NCBI RefSeq assembly: GCF_014646195.1
Contig: NZ_BMMZ01000012.1
Span: 62,001-126,000, forward strand
DNA length: 64,000 bases
From: Microlunatus endophyticus
Lineage (GTDB): Bacteria > Actinomycetota > Actinomycetes > Propionibacteriales > Propionibacteriaceae
Direction of reading: 5' to 3'
Below, piece after piece: positions 19,597 to 28,397 of this stretch. The notes under the pieces were generated by a model. It worked only from the letters and a program-made list of their open reading frames with translations. It was not told where the DNA came from and searched no databases. Position 1 is the stretch's first letter, and every line of letters begins with the position of its first letter. Both the position numbers and the translations under genes were made by a program.

Positions 19597-20672
19597 CGGC
19601 TCGCGACCAGGCGCTGAATCCCTTACTGGTAGCAGATTTCCAGGTCCGACGGGGCGATTTCGATCTTGAACTGCAGGTGACCGCAGAACCGGGTGAGGTG
19701 GTCGCGCTGGTCGGGCCGAATGGTGCCGGCAAGACCACGACCCTGCGCGTGCTTGCCGGCCTGCTCGCACCCCAGCGCGGGTCGATCTTGGTCGACGGAC
19801 AGGTCCTGGCCGACACCCGGGTCTGGCTGCCGCCCTACCAGCGGCCGGTCGGGGTGGTCTTCCAGGACTATCTGCTCTTTCCGCACCTGACGGTGCTCGA
19901 CAACGTCGCCTTCGGGCTGCGGACCCGAGGGCTCGCTCGCTCCGTTGCTCGGGCGCGGGCCGCGGAGTGGTTGGCACGGATGGACGCCGGTGATCTTGCT
20001 CCGTTGCGGCCTCAGCAGCTCTCCGGAGGGCAGGCGCAGCGGGTCGCGCTGGCCCGTTCGCTGGCGCCCGAGCCCCGGCTGCTGCTCCTGGACGAGCCGC
20101 TGGCCGCGCTCGACGCCCGCACCCGGCTGCTGATCCGGGGGGAGTTGCGCCGGCATCTGGCCGGCTTCACCGGAGCGACGATCGTGATCACCCACGATCC
20201 GACCGATGCCGCAGTGCTGGCCGACCGGCTGGTGGTGATCGAGAACGGCCGGATGGTCCAGACCGGCACGCCGCAGGAGGTCGCCCGCCGACCGCGTACC
20301 GATTATGTGGCGCGACTGTCGGGGCTCAATCTGCTCCCCGGCGTCGGCGTTGATCACGGCGTACGGCTCGCCGACGGCTCGCTGATCACCGTGCCGTCGC
20401 CGGTGGCCGGGCCGGTGTTCGCCGCGTTCCGGCCGTCGGCGGTCGCATTGTGGCGCACCCGCCCGGACGGCAGTCCGCGCAACGTCTGGTCGGTTGTCGT
20501 CCGCGGCCTGGAACCGTACGGCGACAGTGTGCGGGTCGAGCTGGAGTCGGCCTCCGATCTGAGCTTCGTGGCAGAGGTCACGCCCGCCGCTGTCGCCGAC
20601 CTCGGGCTGACGATCGGCGACCGGCTGTGGGCGACCGTCAAGGCGTCCGAGATCGAGGTCTACCCGCGGTGA
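19590..20672 (+). CDS. modC: Molybdate ABC transporter ATP-binding protein
   Basis: Cytoplasmic ATPase that powers ModB. 360 residues. ATG at 19590 overlaps the modB end by 7 bp. Walker A GPNGAGKTT at 42-50, Q-loop FQDYLLFPHLTV near 91-102, signature LSGGQ at 144-148, Walker B LLLLDEP at 164-170 and switch histidine in VITHDPTDA. After about residue 240 comes a C-terminal TOBE region (AFRPSAVALWR ... VEVTPAAVADLGLTIGDRLWATVKASEIEVYPR), the usual molybdate-sensing regulatory domain of ModC. It ends the mod operon; the LCP gene starts 92 bp later. Confidence 0.94.
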   Translation: MVTARDQALNPLLVADFQVRRGDFDLELQVTAEPGEVVALVGPNGAGKTTTLRVLAGLLAPQRGSILVDGQVLADTRVWLPPYQRPVGVVFQDYLLFPHLTVLDNVAFGLRTRGLARSVARARAAEWLARMDAGDLAPLRPQQLSGGQAQRVALARSLAPEPRLLLLDEPLAALDARTRLLIRGELRRHLAGFTGATIVITHDPTDAAVLADRLVVIENGRMVQTGTPQEVARRPRTDYVARLSGLNLLPGVGVDHGVRLADGSLITVPSPVAGPVFAAFRPSAVALWRTRPDGSPRNVWSVVVRGLEPYGDSVRVELESASDLSFVAEVTPAAVADLGLTIGDRLWATVKASEIEVYPR

Positions 20673-20764
20673 TCGCATGGCTGCGCCGGGATCGTGACTC
20701 GATTCACGGCAAAGTTTGGGCAAATCCACGGCTTTCGGTCCGGATCGGCTATTAAACAGGACTG

Positions 20765-21766
20765 ATGGCTTCCGAAAGCGACCAGACTCATCGACGCCTG
20801 ATCCGCCGACGCGTGCTGTTGGTGGCCGGGCTGATCGCCGTGCCGGTGGCCGCCTTCGGCGGTTACGAGGCCTACTCGGTGACCAACGGCCTGGGCCAGC
20901 TGCACCGCACCCTCGACCTCCCGGGGGCCAGTCCGAGCGCAGGCAAGCCGAACACCCAGACCACCGTCGACCCGGACAAGGGCCGCGCGGTGAACATCCT
21001 GCTGCTCGGCTCCGACAGCCGCGACACCAGCGATGCCGCCGACGGTCGCAGCGACACGATCATGGTGCTGCATCTGGATGCAGACCGGAAGCACGCGTAC
21101 CTGATCTCCTTCCCCCGCGACATGTGGGTCGAGATCCCGGGCCACGGCAAGGCGAAGATCAACGCCGCCTATGCCTGGGGAGGCACCAAACTGCTGGCCG
21201 AGACGATCAACGACCTGGCTGGTATCACCGTCGACCACGCCGCGGTGATCGACTTCTCCGGTTTCGACCAGCTCACCGACGCCGTCGGCGGAGTGACGAT
21301 CGACAACTCCTACGCCTTCCACAGCCACGGCTACAGCTATCCCAAGGGCCGGATCACGTTGTCGGGCAAGAAGGCGCTCTGGTTCGTCCGCGAACGCCAC
21401 GCGCTGCCCAACGGCGACTTCGGCCGGGCCGCCAACCAGCGGAAGGTGGTCAAGGCGCTGGCTGCCAAGCTGGCCAAGCCGCAGACGCTGGCCGATCCGA
21501 CGAAGCTGTCACAGGTGGTCTCCAACCTGGCCAAGTACGTCACGGTGGACAAGGGCCTGACGGACCAGGCCATCCTCGGGCTGGCCCACTCGATGCAGGC
21601 CGCGGCGTCCGCGCTGGTCACCCTGCAGGCTCCGGTCTCGGGTACCGGAACCGCGGACGGGCAGTCGATCGACGTGGTGGACAGCAAAGCGATGAAGGAA
21701 CTGGCCGCGGCGCTGCAGCACGACACGCTGGCGCACTACGTCGCCACCCACAAATCCGGCCAGTGA
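20765..21766 (+). CDS. LytR-CpsA-Psr (LCP) family cell-wall glycopolymer transferase
   Basis: LCP proteins attach teichoic-acid-like or other glycopolymers to peptidoglycan on the outer face of the membrane. 333 residues: basic N-terminus (HRRLIRRRVLL), one membrane helix at about 16-36, then the LCP domain beginning NILLLGSDSRD. Conserved pieces include GRSDTIMVLHLD, LISFPRDMWVEIPG, KINAAYAWGG, VTIDNSYAF and LWFVRERHALPNGDFGRAANQRKVV; the arginine/aspartate residues that bind polyprenyl-phosphate lie in these. It is probably transcribed alone. A TATTAA box lies 10 bp before the start, without a clear -35 element. Confidence 0.92.
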   Translation: MASESDQTHRRLIRRRVLLVAGLIAVPVAAFGGYEAYSVTNGLGQLHRTLDLPGASPSAGKPNTQTTVDPDKGRAVNILLLGSDSRDTSDAADGRSDTIMVLHLDADRKHAYLISFPRDMWVEIPGHGKAKINAAYAWGGTKLLAETINDLAGITVDHAAVIDFSGFDQLTDAVGGVTIDNSYAFHSHGYSYPKGRITLSGKKALWFVRERHALPNGDFGRAANQRKVVKALAAKLAKPQTLADPTKLSQVVSNLAKYVTVDKGLTDQAILGLAHSMQAAASALVTLQAPVSGTGTADGQSIDVVDSKAMKELAAALQHDTLAHYVATHKSGQ

Positions 21767-21799
21767 TTAGATCCAGACACTGACCCGGTCGGTCCGCCC

Positions 21800-21805
21800 T
21801 ATGCT
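21800..21805 (+). promoter_or_regulatory. Candidate -10 element for leaderless MOSC gene
   Basis: TATGCT, then 6 nt, then the GTG start at 21812; no ribosome site precedes the start. The spacing predicts transcription from the start codon itself. Confidence 0.5.
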
Positions 21806-21811
21806 GGGCCG

Positions 21812-22543
21812 GTGCATCAGGTCCCGCAGTTCGTCGGTCCGGCCCGGATCGACTCGGTCAACATCGCGACGGCACAGCCCAATCCGTACAAGGACACCGT
21901 CAGTACGGGCATCGGCAAGCGGCCGGTACCGGGACGCATCCCGGTCCGTGCCCCGGGTCCGAAGGCCGGTGGTCTGGGAAGCGGACTGGTCGGTGACTTC
22001 ATCGGCGACCGCAAGAGTCACGGCGGCGACGACCAGGCCGTGTACGCCTTCGCCCGTGAGGATCTCGACGCCTGGGAACAGCGGCTCGGCCGGGAGTTGC
22101 CGAACGGCTTCTTCGGCGAGAACCTCAGCACCCGCGGCATCGACGTCAACGACTGCCGGGTCGGCGAACGCTGGCGGATCGGTGATCACGACGGCCACGG
22201 CGATACAGCTCCCGCCTGCGACTGCCTGCTGCTCGAGGTGACCGAGCCGCGGATCCCGTGCTCGACCTTCCGCGGCTGGGTGGGAGAGAAGGGCTGGCTG
22301 CGGACCTTCACCGAGGTTGCCCGGCCGGGAGCGTACTTCCGGGTGCTGCAGCCGGGCACGGTGGCCGGTGGCGACCCGGTCACGGTGGTCCGGCGCCCCG
22401 ATCACGAGGTCAGCATCTCGCTGATCTACCGCGCGACGACGACCGAGCGCGACCTGCTGCCTCGGCTGCTGGCCGCGGGGGAGGACCTGACGGACGAGTT
22501 GCGCGAGACGGTCGCCGTACGGGGCGGTTTCGACCTCTTCTAA
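21812..22543 (+). CDS. MOSC domain-containing protein (YiiM-like)
   Basis: MOSC domains occur at the C-terminus of molybdenum-cofactor sulfurase and in stand-alone proteins linked to molybdenum-cofactor enzymes that reduce N-hydroxylated compounds. 243 residues. Recognisable are the YiiM-type opening (VNIATAQP ... TGIGKRPV), the SHGGDDQAVYAFAREDLDAW block, NLSTRGIDVNDCRVGERWRIG, and the conserved cysteine in EPRIPCSTF. A small hydrophilic insertion (DHDGHGDTAPACD) interrupts the middle of the domain. Its place 1.1 kb after modABC fits a molybdenum link. The TAA stop is part of a -10-like TAAGCT for the next gene. Confidence 0.85.
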   Translation: MHQVPQFVGPARIDSVNIATAQPNPYKDTVSTGIGKRPVPGRIPVRAPGPKAGGLGSGLVGDFIGDRKSHGGDDQAVYAFAREDLDAWEQRLGRELPNGFFGENLSTRGIDVNDCRVGERWRIGDHDGHGDTAPACDCLLLEVTEPRIPCSTFRGWVGEKGWLRTFTEVARPGAYFRVLQPGTVAGGDPVTVVRRPDHEVSISLIYRATTTERDLLPRLLAAGEDLTDELRETVAVRGGFDLF

Positions 22544-22553
22544 GCTGGAACCC

Positions 22554-23423
22554 ATGACCGAATCGGCAGAACTGAGTGCACACCCGAGCGGCACCTTCGA
22601 GATCAAGGAACTGGGGCCGGTCTATCGGCTCGGCTTCGGCGCGATGCGGATCACCGGTCCCGGCATCTGGGGTGAGCCGGCCGATCGCGAGGTCGCCCGC
22701 CAGGTCGTCCGCCGCGCGGTCGAACTCGGTGTCGACTTCATCGACACCGCCGACGCCTACGGCCCGGAGGTGAGCGAGGACATCATCCGCGAGGCGATCC
22801 ATCCCTACGGCGCGGTGAAGATCGCCACCAAGATCGCCCACACCCGGCAGGGTCCGAACCAGTGGGTCCCGGTCGGTCGTCCCGAATATCTGCGCCAGGC
22901 CATCGAGATGTGCCTGCGTCGGCTCAAGGTCGACAAGCTCGACCTGCTCCAGTTGCACCGCATCGATCCGACCATGCCGGCCGAGCCGCAGTTCGAGACG
23001 CTGGCGAAATTCCAGTCCGAGGGCAAGGTGGCCGCGCTCGGGCTCTCCGAGGTGAGCGTCGAGGAGATCAAGAAGGCCGGCGAGTACTTCACCGTCGCGA
23101 CGGTCCAGAACCGCTACAACCTCACCGATCGCAAGTCCGAGGACGTCCTGGACTACTGCGAGGCCGAGGGCATCGGCTTCATTCCGTGGGCGCCGATCTC
23201 CGCCGGAGCGCTGGCCCAGCCCGGTGGTCCGGTGGCCGAGGCGGCCGAGAAGCTGGGAGCCACCTCGTCACAGGTCGCTCTGGCCTGGTTGCTGCGCCGC
23301 TCGCCGGTGATGCTGCCGATCCCGGGCACCGGTTCGGTCGAGCACCTGGAGGAGAACATCGGCGCTGCGTCGCTGAGCCTGGACGACGAGTCGTACGAGG
23401 CGATCGCGACGGCCGCAGGCTGA
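22554..23423 (+). CDS. Aldo/keto reductase
   Basis: NADPH-dependent oxidoreductase of the AKR superfamily, a TIM barrel, 289 residues. The catalytic tetrad positions can be seen: Asp and Tyr in FIDTADAYG, Lys in VKIATKIAH, His in LDLLQLHRID. The coenzyme-binding C-terminal part (LPIPGTGSVEHLEENIGAASLSL) is typical of bacterial AKRs. ATG at 22554 is preceded by TAAGCT 7 nt upstream, which overlaps the previous stop codon, so this gene may also be leaderless. The substrate is unknown. Confidence 0.9.
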   Translation: MTESAELSAHPSGTFEIKELGPVYRLGFGAMRITGPGIWGEPADREVARQVVRRAVELGVDFIDTADAYGPEVSEDIIREAIHPYGAVKIATKIAHTRQGPNQWVPVGRPEYLRQAIEMCLRRLKVDKLDLLQLHRIDPTMPAEPQFETLAKFQSEGKVAALGLSEVSVEEIKKAGEYFTVATVQNRYNLTDRKSEDVLDYCEAEGIGFIPWAPISAGALAQPGGPVAEAAEKLGATSSQVALAWLLRRSPVMLPIPGTGSVEHLEENIGAASLSLDDESYEAIATAAG

Positions 23424-23507
23424 CCGTCACGGGCCCGGCCGGATTTGGTGCCCGAAGTAGAATTGAGTACGCGTCGCGGGCGTGTGAGCGGGCCTGGAGG
23501 CGCTATT

Positions 23508-23536
23508 TTGACCCTCCGCTGTTGAGCGGATAACCT
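23508..23536 (+). promoter_or_regulatory. Promoter of the str operon (rpsL-rpsG-fusA-tuf)
   Basis: TTGACC (23508-23513), 17-bp spacer, TAACCT (23531-23536). This is the best-matching promoter in the 318-bp spacer. The leader would be about 200 nt and begins with a bulged stem at 23545-23565 (GTGT-T-CGGGC / GCCCGACAC), a possible regulatory structure. Confidence 0.65.
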
Positions 23537-23741
23537 TGTTCCTTGTGTTCGGGCTTGCCCGACACTTTGCGCGTGCCCGAGCGCGCCCCAGGTGAGCACC
23601 AGCGATCTGTGGCGGCGCGACCGATATCACCGGCTGATTCCCACCCAGACGACTGGGCCGAGGATCGCGACCGGACCTGGCCCGTGCAGCAACGTACGAC
23701 AGGTTCGATCAGTTCAGCCGAACAGAACAGAGAGAGAAGCG

Positions 23742-24113
23742 GTGCCCACAATCCAGCAGTTGGTCCGTAAGGGCCGTGCCGACAAGGTGGCGAAGAACAA
23801 GACGCCCGCGCTGAAGGAATCCCCCCAGCGCCGCGGCGTGTGCACGCGTGTGTACACCACCACCCCCAAGAAGCCGAACTCCGCGCTGCGCAAGGTCGCG
23901 CGCGTCCGGCTGTCCTCCGGGGTCGAGGTCACCGCCTACATCCCGGGTGTCGGCCACAACCTGCAGGAGCACTCGATGGTCCTGGTCCGCGGAGGCCGCG
24001 TGAAGGACCTCCCGGGTGTCCGCTACAAGATCGTTCGCGGTTCGCTCGACACCCAGGGTGTCAAGAACCGCAAGCAGGCTCGCAGCAAGTACGGCGCGAA
24101 GAAGGAGAAGTAA
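23742..24113 (+). CDS. rpsL: 30S ribosomal protein S12
   Basis: Decoding-centre protein that controls accuracy of tRNA selection; 123 residues. GTG start at 23742 with purine-rich AGAGAGAAG upstream. The sequence PTIQQLVRKGR, CTRVYTTTPKKPNSALRKVARVRL, SMVLVRGGRVKDLPGVRYKIVRG is canonical, with lysines kept at both streptomycin-resistance positions (PKKPNS and GGRVKDLP), so a sensitive-type S12. The TAA overlaps rpsG (TAATG). First gene of the str operon. Confidence 0.99.
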   Translation: MPTIQQLVRKGRADKVAKNKTPALKESPQRRGVCTRVYTTTPKKPNSALRKVARVRLSSGVEVTAYIPGVGHNLQEHSMVLVRGGRVKDLPGVRYKIVRGSLDTQGVKNRKQARSKYGAKKEK

Positions 24114-24583
24114 TGCCGCGCAAGGGTCCCGCCCCGAAGCGACCGGTCCTCGTCGACCCGGTCTACGGATCGCCGCTGGTCAGCCAGCTGGTTTCCAAGA
24201 TCCTGCTGGACGGCAAGAAGACGGTCGCACAGAACATCGTCTACACCGCGCTGGAGGGCACCCGCGCGAAGACCGGTGTCGATCCCGTGCAGACCCTGAA
24301 GCGCGCGCTGGACAACGTCCGCCCGAGCCTTGAGGTGAAGAGCCGCCGCGTCGGTGGCGCCACCTACCAGGTGCCGGTCGACGTCAAGCCGGCCCGCTCC
24401 ACCACCCTGGCCATGCGCTGGCTGGTCAGCTTCTCCCGGCAGCGCCGCGAGAAGACCATGGCCGAGCGCCTGATGAATGAGCTGTTGGACGCCTCCAACG
24501 GCCTCGGCGCCTCGGTGAAGCGGCGTGAGGACACTCACAAGATGGCCGACGCCAACCGCGCGTTCGCCCATTACCGCTGGTGA
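24113..24583 (+). CDS. rpsG: 30S ribosomal protein S7
   Basis: Primary 16S rRNA binder that nucleates the 30S head and touches the E-site tRNA. 156 residues, full length. ATG at 24113 shares its A with the rpsL stop. Typical blocks: MPRKGPAPKR, DGKKTVAQNIVY, NVRPSLEVKSRRVGGATYQVPVDV, RWLVSFSRQRREKTMAERL and the C-terminal MADANRAFAHYRW. In E. coli S7 represses this operon; no equivalent site is evident here. Confidence 0.98.
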   Translation: MPRKGPAPKRPVLVDPVYGSPLVSQLVSKILLDGKKTVAQNIVYTALEGTRAKTGVDPVQTLKRALDNVRPSLEVKSRRVGGATYQVPVDVKPARSTTLAMRWLVSFSRQRREKTMAERLMNELLDASNGLGASVKRREDTHKMADANRAFAHYRW

Positions 24584-24660
24584 TTTCCGGCTGCTCCGAT
24601 GATCGTCGGATGACGATCGCGGGCCGGCCACCACTTTCGAATTAAGGACTCAGACCAGAG

Positions 24661-26757
24661 ATGGCCGTCGAAACCAAGATCGATCTCAACAAGGTCCGCA
24701 ACATCGGCATCATCGCGCACATCGATGCCGGCAAGACCACCACCACCGAACGGGTCTTGTTCTACACCGGTATCAACTACAAGATCGGCGAGGTCCACGA
24801 GGGCGCGGCCACGATGGACTGGATGGAGCAGGAGCAGGAGCGGGGGATCACCATCACCTCCGCTGCCACCACCTGCTTCTGGAAAGACCACAAGATCAAC
24901 CTGATCGACACCCCGGGTCACGTCGATTTCACCGTCGAGGTGGAGCGCAACCTGCGGGTGCTCGACGGTGCGGTCACCGTCTTCGACGGCGTCGCCGGCG
25001 TCGAGCCGCAGAGCATGACTGTGTGGCGCCAGGCCGACCGCTACAAGGTGCCGCGGATCTGCTTCGTCAACAAGCTGGACCGGACCGGCGCGAGCTTCGA
25101 CTACTGCGTTCAGACGATCCGCGAGAAGCTGAATGCGGTCGCGGCCGTGATGCAGCTGCCGATCGGTTCCGAGGGGGACTTCCTCGGCGTTGTCGACCTG
25201 GTCGGGATGCGTGCGCTGACCTGGCGCGGCGAGACCAAGATCGGCGAGGACTACGAGGTCGAGGAGATCCCGGCCGACATGCAGGATGCGGCCGAGGCCG
25301 CCCGTGCCGAGCTGATCGAGACCGTCGCCGAGCATGACGACGAGCTGATGGAGCTCTACCTCTCAGACGAGGATCCCAGCGTCGAGCAGCTCAAGGCCGC
25401 CGTGCGGCGCGCCGTGCTGTCCAGCTCGCTGACTGCGGTGTTCTGCGGTTCGGCGTTCAAGAACAAGGGCGTCCAGCCGCTGCTCGATGCGGTCAACGAC
25501 TACCTGCCGTCGCCGCTCGACGTGCCCGCGATCCAGGGCTTCAAGCCGGGTGACGAGAGCGTCGAGATCGAGCGTCACCCCAGCGACGACGAGCCGCTGT
25601 CGGCTCTGGCGTTCAAGATCGCGGCCGACCCGCACTTGGGCAAGCTGACCTACGTACGGGTCTACTCCGGTGTGCTGGCCGCGGGCGCCCAGGTGCTGAA
25701 CGCGACCAAGCAGCGCAAGGAGCGGATCGGCAAGGTCTACCGGATGCACTCCAACAAGCGCGAGGAGATCGACAGCGTCGGAGCCGGTGACATCGTCGCG
25801 GTGATGGGCCTGAAGGACACCACCACCGGCGAGACGCTGGCCGACCCGAACAGCCCGGTCATCCTGGAGTCCATGGACTTCCCGACGCCGGTCATCGAGC
25901 AGGCGATCGAGCCGAAGACCAAGTCCGACCAGGAGAAGCTCGCCAACGCCATCCAGCGGCTGGCCGAGGAGGATCCGACCTTCCGGGTGCACACCGACCA
26001 GGAGACCGGTCAGACCATCATCGCCGGCATGGGCGAGTTGCACCTGGACGTGCTGATCGACCGGATGAAGCGCGAGTTCCGGGTCGAGGCCAACATCGGC
26101 AAGCCGCAGGTGGCCTACCGCGAGACCCTGCGCCGGGCGGTGCAGAAGGTCGAGTACACCCACAAGAAGCAGTCGGGTGGTTCGGGTCAGTACGCGAAGG
26201 TCATCATCGACCTGGAGCCGCAGGAAGCGGGCTCGGGCTACGAGTTCGTCAACGCGGTCACCGGCGGACGGATCCCGAGGGAATACATCCCGGCCGTCGA
26301 CGAGGGCATCCAGGAGGCCATGCAGTTCGGTGTGCTCGCCGGCTATCCGGTCGAGGACATCAAGGTCACCCTGACCGACGGTCAGTACCACGACGTCGAC
26401 TCCTCGGAGCTGGCGTTCAAGATCGCCGGTTCGATGGTCTTCAAGGAGGCCGCCCGGAAGGCCGACCCGGCCATCCTGGAGCCGATGATGAAGGTCGAGG
26501 TCACAACGCCCGAGGATTACCTGGGCACCGTGATCGGCGACCTGAACGCCCGCCGTGGCCAGGTCCAGTCGATGGACGACCAGCACGGCAACAAGGTGGT
26601 CACCGCGCTGGTGCCGCTGTCGGAGATGTTCGGTTACGTCGGTGACCTGCGGTCCAAGACCTCGGGTCAGGCGTCGTACTCGATGGAGTTCGACTCCTAC
26701 GCCGAGACCCCGAGGAACATCGCCGACGAGATCGTCTCCAAGGCCCGCGGCGAGTGA
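24661..26757 (+). CDS. fusA: Elongation factor G
   Basis: GTPase that moves tRNA and mRNA through the ribosome after peptide transfer and helps recycle ribosomes. 698 residues. G-domain motifs: AHIDAGKTTTTER (P-loop), RGITITSAATT (switch I), DTPGHVDF (G3) and NKLDRTG (G4). Domains II-V follow, including VAYRETLRRAVQKVEYTHKKQSGGSGQYAKV and the C-terminal LNARRGQVQSMDDQHG. The 77-bp gap from rpsG contains a perfect 7-bp hairpin (GATCGTC-GGAT-GACGATC, 24601-24618). Confidence 0.98.
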   Translation: MAVETKIDLNKVRNIGIIAHIDAGKTTTTERVLFYTGINYKIGEVHEGAATMDWMEQEQERGITITSAATTCFWKDHKINLIDTPGHVDFTVEVERNLRVLDGAVTVFDGVAGVEPQSMTVWRQADRYKVPRICFVNKLDRTGASFDYCVQTIREKLNAVAAVMQLPIGSEGDFLGVVDLVGMRALTWRGETKIGEDYEVEEIPADMQDAAEAARAELIETVAEHDDELMELYLSDEDPSVEQLKAAVRRAVLSSSLTAVFCGSAFKNKGVQPLLDAVNDYLPSPLDVPAIQGFKPGDESVEIERHPSDDEPLSALAFKIAADPHLGKLTYVRVYSGVLAAGAQVLNATKQRKERIGKVYRMHSNKREEIDSVGAGDIVAVMGLKDTTTGETLADPNSPVILESMDFPTPVIEQAIEPKTKSDQEKLANAIQRLAEEDPTFRVHTDQETGQTIIAGMGELHLDVLIDRMKREFRVEANIGKPQVAYRETLRRAVQKVEYTHKKQSGGSGQYAKVIIDLEPQEAGSGYEFVNAVTGGRIPREYIPAVDEGIQEAMQFGVLAGYPVEDIKVTLTDGQYHDVDSSELAFKIAGSMVFKEAARKADPAILEPMMKVEVTTPEDYLGTVIGDLNARRGQVQSMDDQHGNKVVTALVPLSEMFGYVGDLRSKTSGQASYSMEFDSYAETPRNIADEIVSKARGE

Positions 26758-26782
26758 TCTCGCAGTGAGTCGACCGGTGTGT

Positions 26783-26830
26783 CCCCGCCGGTCGTCAGGC
26801 CGGATCAGCTATCCGGTTTGACCGGCGGGG
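26783..26830 (+). promoter_or_regulatory. Branched hairpin between fusA and tuf
   Basis: CCCCGCCGGTC (26783-26793) pairs perfectly with GACCGGCGGGG (26820-26830) and encloses a second stem CCGGAT-CAGCT-ATCCGG (26800-26816). No T-run follows. It may act as a partial terminator, a processing site or a stability element that lets tuf be expressed at a different level from fusA. I found no convincing separate tuf promoter, only a TTGACC at 26818 without a good -10. Confidence 0.5.
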
Positions 26831-26980
26831 GTGCACTGGACAAAACTTAGGCCGGATTGCCCCACCAGCGACTCAACCCAGCTCAGGCGGGATTACACCG
26901 GTCCGGGTAACAACAAAACGTCAGTACAACAACGCTCGCCACGCGACCAGCGCGGCGGCACAGTTCAGAAGGAGCCCCTA

Positions 26981-28174
<1,194 letters not shown>

Positions 28175-28198
28175 TCTGACGCTTCACGTTCCACCGAG

Positions 28199-28237
28199 AC
28201 TCGCCCGGGCCGACTGGCCCGGGCGAGTTTCTTTTTG
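28199..28237 (+). terminator. Terminator of the str operon
   Basis: ACTCGCCCGGGCC (28199-28211) and GGCCCGGGCGAGT (28216-28228) make a perfect 13-bp stem with a GACT loop, followed by TTCTTTTTG. A classical intrinsic terminator 24 bp after the tuf stop. Confidence 0.92.
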
Positions 28238-28253
28238 CCGTGGCATCGCGGTT

Positions 28254-28292
28254 TGTCCGGATCGGACGCGCTCAGATATGTCCGGATCGGAC
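28254..28292. promoter_or_regulatory. Two tandem near-palindromes upstream of the MFS gene, possible operators
   Basis: TGTCCGGATCGGAC occurs at 28254-28267 and again at 28279-28292, 25 bp apart centre to centre. Each copy contains the symmetric GTCCG-GAT-CGGAC. They lie 72-110 bp before the -35 of the MFS promoter, a place where a repressor or activator dimer pair could bind. Confidence 0.45.
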
Positions 28293-28363
28293 AAATCCGA
28301 ACAGGTCGGGAATTGTCCTAATGCTGTGCTGATAACAAAACCCCGGAAGTGCCCGTACGGGTC

Positions 28364-28391
28364 TTGCGCAATTCCAGCATTCACCTAGGGT
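28364..28391 (+). promoter_or_regulatory. Candidate promoter of the MFS transporter gene (leaderless)
   Basis: TTGCGC (28364-28369), 16-bp spacer, TAGGGT (28386-28391). Six bases later comes the GTG at 28398, so the mRNA would start at the start codon. Confidence 0.5.
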
Positions 28392-28397
28392 GAGTCC

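Noticed and set aside
23695..23741. tRNA-like T-loop (GGTTCGATC) before rpsL
   Set aside because: No acceptor stem, anticodon arm or D arm can be built around it.
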